Assembly: GCF_008711285.1 (NCBI RefSeq)
Contig: NZ_VXDC01000011.1
Location: 92,013 to 156,012 of the forward strand
Direction of reading: 5' to 3'
DNA from: Roseibium aquae
Lineage (GTDB): Bacteria > Pseudomonadota > Alphaproteobacteria > Rhizobiales > Stappiaceae
Length of the DNA: 64,000 nucleotides
In this document: in pieces, positions 60,990 through 64,000 of the stretch
How positions within the stretch are numbered: the stretch's first letter is position 1
Layout of the letters: each line of letters starts with the position of its first letter
Translations under genes and position numbers: made by a program
The notes under the pieces: generated by a model
Told to the model about the DNA's origin: nothing
The model's database searches: none
The model's input: the letters and a program-made list of their open reading frames with translations, nothing else

Positions 60990-61070
60990 TTTCCTTGAGC
61001 AAGGTCAATGAGGCTGGGCTATGGCGGCCTCATTTAAAACGGAGGTCATATCGGAGGCTGGGCAGGAACG

Positions 61071-62141
61071 ATGGATCTCACCTTTTTTCTAGACCGGTTT
61101 TCCGAACCCGTTCTGCTGGTTGCCGGAGGGGTCACCGTTGGCGTGCTGTTCGGCGCCTTTGCGCAGCAAAGCAGTTTCTGTTTACGTGCGGCAACACTTG
61201 AGTTTTTCCGTGGTGCGCCCGGGCATCGGTTGCCGGTCTGGCTTTTCGCTTTTTCCGCGGCCCTGATCGGTACACAGGCGCTGATCGCCCTTGGCGAGGT
61301 TCAGGCCATGGAGGCCAGGCAACTTGCTTCTCCTCAGAGCCTGTCCGGGGCGCTGATTGGCGGCCTGATGTTCGGCACCGGCATGGTGCTGGCAAAAGGC
61401 TGCGCCAGCCGGTTGCTTGTTCTGTCCGCGACAGGGAATCTGAGGGCGCTTTTGTCCGGCCTTGTCTTCGCGGTGGTTGCTCAGGCCAGTCTGCGGGGGC
61501 TTCTCACGCCAGTGCGCGAGTGGCTTGCAGGGCTTTGGACGACGGCGGATATCGGCGGCAATGATGTGATGGCCCATCTTGGCCTGACCCATGGATTTGG
61601 TCTCGCCTTCGGTCTCTTGTGGCTGATTGCGGGGTGTGTTTTTGCCTATCGGGCCCGCAGTTCTGTCTGGCACCTCGCCACTGGTATCGGCGCCGGGCTG
61701 GCAATACCGCTGGCCTGGTGGTTCACTTCAGCCATGGCCCGCCAGTCCTTCAATCCGGTTCAGGTCGAAGGTGTGACGTTCACGGGGCCGTCCGCCGACA
61801 CACTGATGCTGGCGCTTCTGCCGCTCGATGGTCTCGATTTTGATATCGGTTTGGTTCCCGGCGTGTTTTTGGGGTCTTTTCTGGCCGCTTTGCTCACAGG
61901 CCAACTGGCTCTGCAGGGCTTTGAAGGCGGCAAATCGATGGCCCGGTATCTGAGCGGAGCGACCCTGATGGGCTTCGGCGGCATGCTGGCCGGTGGATGT
62001 GCTGTCGGAGCGGGGGTAACGGGCGCGTCCGTCTTTGCTGTCACGGCGTGGATCACGTTGAGCAGCATCTGGATGTCGGCAGCCCTGACGGACCGGATTG
62101 TCAACCCGGCTCCCTCCGAGAAATCCCCAAGGCCCGCCTGA
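61071..62141 (+). CDS. YeeE/YedE family transporter (SoxT-like), copy 2
   Basis: A 356-residue inner-membrane protein with about nine hydrophobic segments and the family Cys positions: FAQQSSFCLRAATLEFFRG (Cys37), LAKGCASRLLVLSATGNLR (near 107) and AGGCAVGAGVTGAS (near 312). It differs clearly from copy 1, so the two are not a recent duplication and may carry different sulfur compounds. It is divergent from soxH and is likely induced with it through the shared operator. Confidence 0.9.
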   Translation: MDLTFFLDRFSEPVLLVAGGVTVGVLFGAFAQQSSFCLRAATLEFFRGAPGHRLPVWLFAFSAALIGTQALIALGEVQAMEARQLASPQSLSGALIGGLMFGTGMVLAKGCASRLLVLSATGNLRALLSGLVFAVVAQASLRGLLTPVREWLAGLWTTADIGGNDVMAHLGLTHGFGLAFGLLWLIAGCVFAYRARSSVWHLATGIGAGLAIPLAWWFTSAMARQSFNPVQVEGVTFTGPSADTLMLALLPLDGLDFDIGLVPGVFLGSFLAALLTGQLALQGFEGGKSMARYLSGATLMGFGGMLAGGCAVGAGVTGASVFAVTAWITLSSIWMSAALTDRIVNPAPSEKSPRPA

Positions 62142-62168
62142 CTTATCGATCGTTCAGGAGGCCGGCCC

Positions 62169-63872
62169 CTAATCCATCCGGGCTTCGGCCTCGCGCGGCA
62201 CGAAGGCCACCTTCCGCCCGTCGGCGGTGAGCTGGTAAATGGCTTTCGGCGCGCCGGTCTTTTCCAGTTCGACCAGCCCGATCCCGGATGCGTTCAGGAT
62301 CCGCCGGCCGTGTGGGGTGCCAACGGGCTTTCGCGGGATCACGCGCATGCCGCGGCGCTTGGTCAGCCAATTCAGCGGCGAACCCGGCGAGAAGGCCCAC
62401 CGGTTGGCGTGATCCAGATAGGCGATCAGCTTCTCGGGCCAGGTGTTCTTGATCCCGCTGCTGCAGATCTGCCAGATTTCCGGTTCCGCATCAGGGGCGC
62501 CGTGCCGGTCCAGCCGCTGGCCGCGCAATTCGACATCATAGACAAAGGAGTAGTGGACATCGCCGGACAGGATCACGAAGTGCCGGGGCGTGTTGCGATG
62601 GCGGAAGACGTTGAGAATAGCGCCCGCCGTTCCGGGATGTGCCATCCAGTATTCCGCGTCAACCATCAGGGGTTTGCCGATCAGCGTGAAGAATTTCTGG
62701 ACGGCTTCGATCAGTTTGACACCGAAGATCGGGGCGGCCGAGACGAGGAGAACAGCGTCCTTGCCGCGCAAATGCGCCTGCAAATCGGTAGCGGCCTCCC
62801 AGTCGAGCAGGCCGGAGGGATAATGGGAATTCCGCTCGGACCGCCAGCGCCTGGTGCGGGTGTCAAGGACGATGAGTGGCGGGTCCGTCGGCCACTGAAA
62901 ATCCCACCCTTCAAATTCCAGAAATGTCCCGATCGCCTGGTCGTGCTCCCTGGACCCGGGCGCGCGGAGCGCGTCCCGCACCGGTTTTCCGACGGCGTCC
63001 GAGAGAATCTCCGGCTTGTTGCCCCATCCTTGATTGATGCCATAGGCGATGAGGGCGTTGCCGATCACCCGGCGGGACAGCGGATGACCGTAGGCTGCCT
63101 GCTCCCAGGCGAGGGAAAGGTTCCAGTCGTCGGTGACATCATGATCATCGAAGATCATGGCGGTCGGTAAATGGGCCAGAACACGCTGGCAGGCGGGAAG
63201 ATCCTGCCTGAACCCGGCCATCGCCGTTTGCTCGCGGGCATACATCTGCGCGTCTTTCTCGGACAGACCGGAAGGCGCGGTGAAATCCGGCAAGAGGCTC
63301 CAGGGCGTGGGAGACCATACCAGCAAATACATGGCGAGCATTTCGCCAAGGGTGATCAGATGATTGCGCGCATGCGCCGAGGTGAAGATCGGTTTGCGTG
63401 TCCCGCCAAACAGGACATCGAATACGGACGCGTTCTGGTCGATCCGCGGCAGAAGGCCATCGCGGTGATAGATATGGTCTCCCGCCGCCCTCAAAGCCGA
63501 ACCCGACGCCGGCAAATTGCTTTCAAGACCCGTCAGATCCTCATCGTGCAATCCAAGCCGCTCGACAAGGGCCGAGACGGCCTGAAGCATCGGCCCTGCC
63601 ACATCGTCGACATAGACCTGATCCCCGCTCATAACGAGCAATTCGGGCCAGCGGGCTTGATGCCCCTCGGCTGGCCGCGATTGAAGGCCTTCCTGCAGAA
63701 AGCGATCGGCCGCTGCCAGTCCGTCGCGGGCCTTGGAATGCGGCTTCCGGCAGGAGCCATGGAGGAGCGAGTCGACCCGCCCGGGCACGCGAAAACAGGG
63801 AAGGGCGCGTCCTTCGTAGCACAGTCCCGGTGCCCAGACCGTATGCGACTTATGCCGACTTCGGCATAAAGC
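62169..63872 (-). pseudogene. PhoD-like alkaline phosphatase family protein, 5' end lost
   Basis: The reverse frame runs from a TGA at 63875 to the stop at 62169. About 540 residues look intact: LLHGSCRKPH, MSGDQVYVDDVAG (metal site), MIFDDHDVTDDWNL, ILSGDVHYSFVYDVEL and a family-like C-terminus. Family character also extends upstream of the first possible start (GTG 63788): the residues LCYEGRALPCFRVPGR belong to the normal protein, but the about 100 residues that should come before are missing and replaced by TTATGCCGA repeats. So the gene is 5'-truncated, or it starts weakly at GTG 63788. Predicted substrate: phosphate mono- or diesters. Confidence 0.8.
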
Positions 63873-63957
63873 TCATTATGCCGATGCCCGGATTATGCCG
63901 ATGTAACTGTGTAATCATCTGAATACCTTCAGTTTTGCTGCATCGGGTTCGGCATAA
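63850..63957. repeat. Cluster of TTATGCCGA repeats at the break of the PhoD-like gene
   Basis: TTATGCCGA occurs at 63850, 63876 and 63893, and its complement TCGGCATAA at 63861 and 63949. The first pair forms a 9-bp hairpin with a 2-base loop; the copies at 63875 and 63892 share ATTATGCCGATG and are 17 bases apart. Such repeated, mixed-orientation motifs are typical of a recombinase binding end. No element body is inside the window. Confidence 0.75.
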
Positions 63958-64000
63958 TCCTCGGGGCTGCAGGCTGGTAACGTCTCCTCTTTCACGTCGA

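Noticed and set aside
1..64000. CRISPR array, rRNA operon or complete insertion sequence
   Set aside because: No regular spaced repeats, no rRNA-like sequence and no transposase frame were seen.

Overview
The window looks like chromosome from a high-GC alphaproteobacterium, most likely of the Hyphomicrobiales (rhizobial) type. Three things point there: the block rmuC/def/fmt/truA/dapE/dapD, the block rpmH-rnpA-yidC...engB...argB, and a sox locus in the Paracoccus-like order R-S-V-W-X-Y-Z-A-B-C-D-E-F plus soxH. The species cannot be fixed from the sequence alone.

Layout. (1) 1-25.5 kb is mostly core genome: translation and tRNA modification (def, fmt, truA), lysine and arginine synthesis (dapE, dapD, argB), membrane and ribosome genes (rpmH, rnpA, yidC, engB), a MscS-type channel, a GGDEF protein with a decayed EAL domain, a TVP38 membrane protein with a mercuric-reductase-like flavoprotein, an orphan histidine kinase and a tRNA-Arg(ACG). 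(2) 25.5-39 kb is looser and accessory-looking: a Crp/Fnr regulator, a tandem DsbA/HCCA-isomerase-like protein with an unknown secreted partner, a GST-like protein, an SDR, a gutted acyl-CoA ligase pseudogene, a FadL-type porin, two AraC regulators, an acyl-CoA dehydrogenase, several long gene-free stretches and strong palindromes. (3) 39-48 kb is a polyhydroxyalkanoate (PHA) locus: phasin, fatty acyl-CoA ligase, MaoC/PhaJ-like hydratase, a class II (Pseudomonas-like) PHA synthase, a matching medium-chain PhaZ depolymerase, a DUF445 protein, a WD40 protein remnant, and a second synthase of class I type. (4) 48-62.2 kb is a complete thiosulfate-oxidation (Sox) locus with soxCD, two YeeE/YedE transporters and soxH. 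(5) The right edge is a PhoD-like phosphatase that has lost its 5' end next to a cluster of TTATGCCGA repeats.

How the genes work together. FadL brings fatty acids through the outer membrane, FadD activates them, the acyl-CoA dehydrogenase and the MaoC hydratase yield (R)-3-hydroxyacyl-CoA, PhaC polymerises it, the phasin coats the granule and PhaZ returns the carbon. SoxAX, SoxYZ, SoxB and SoxCD oxidise thiosulfate to sulfate in the periplasm. SoxV, SoxW and SoxS keep SoxY and partners reduced, the YeeE proteins probably import sulfur species, and SoxR (ArsR type) probably represses from AT-rich operators found at three divergent or leader positions. The host thus looks like a chemolithoheterotroph that stores carbon as PHA.
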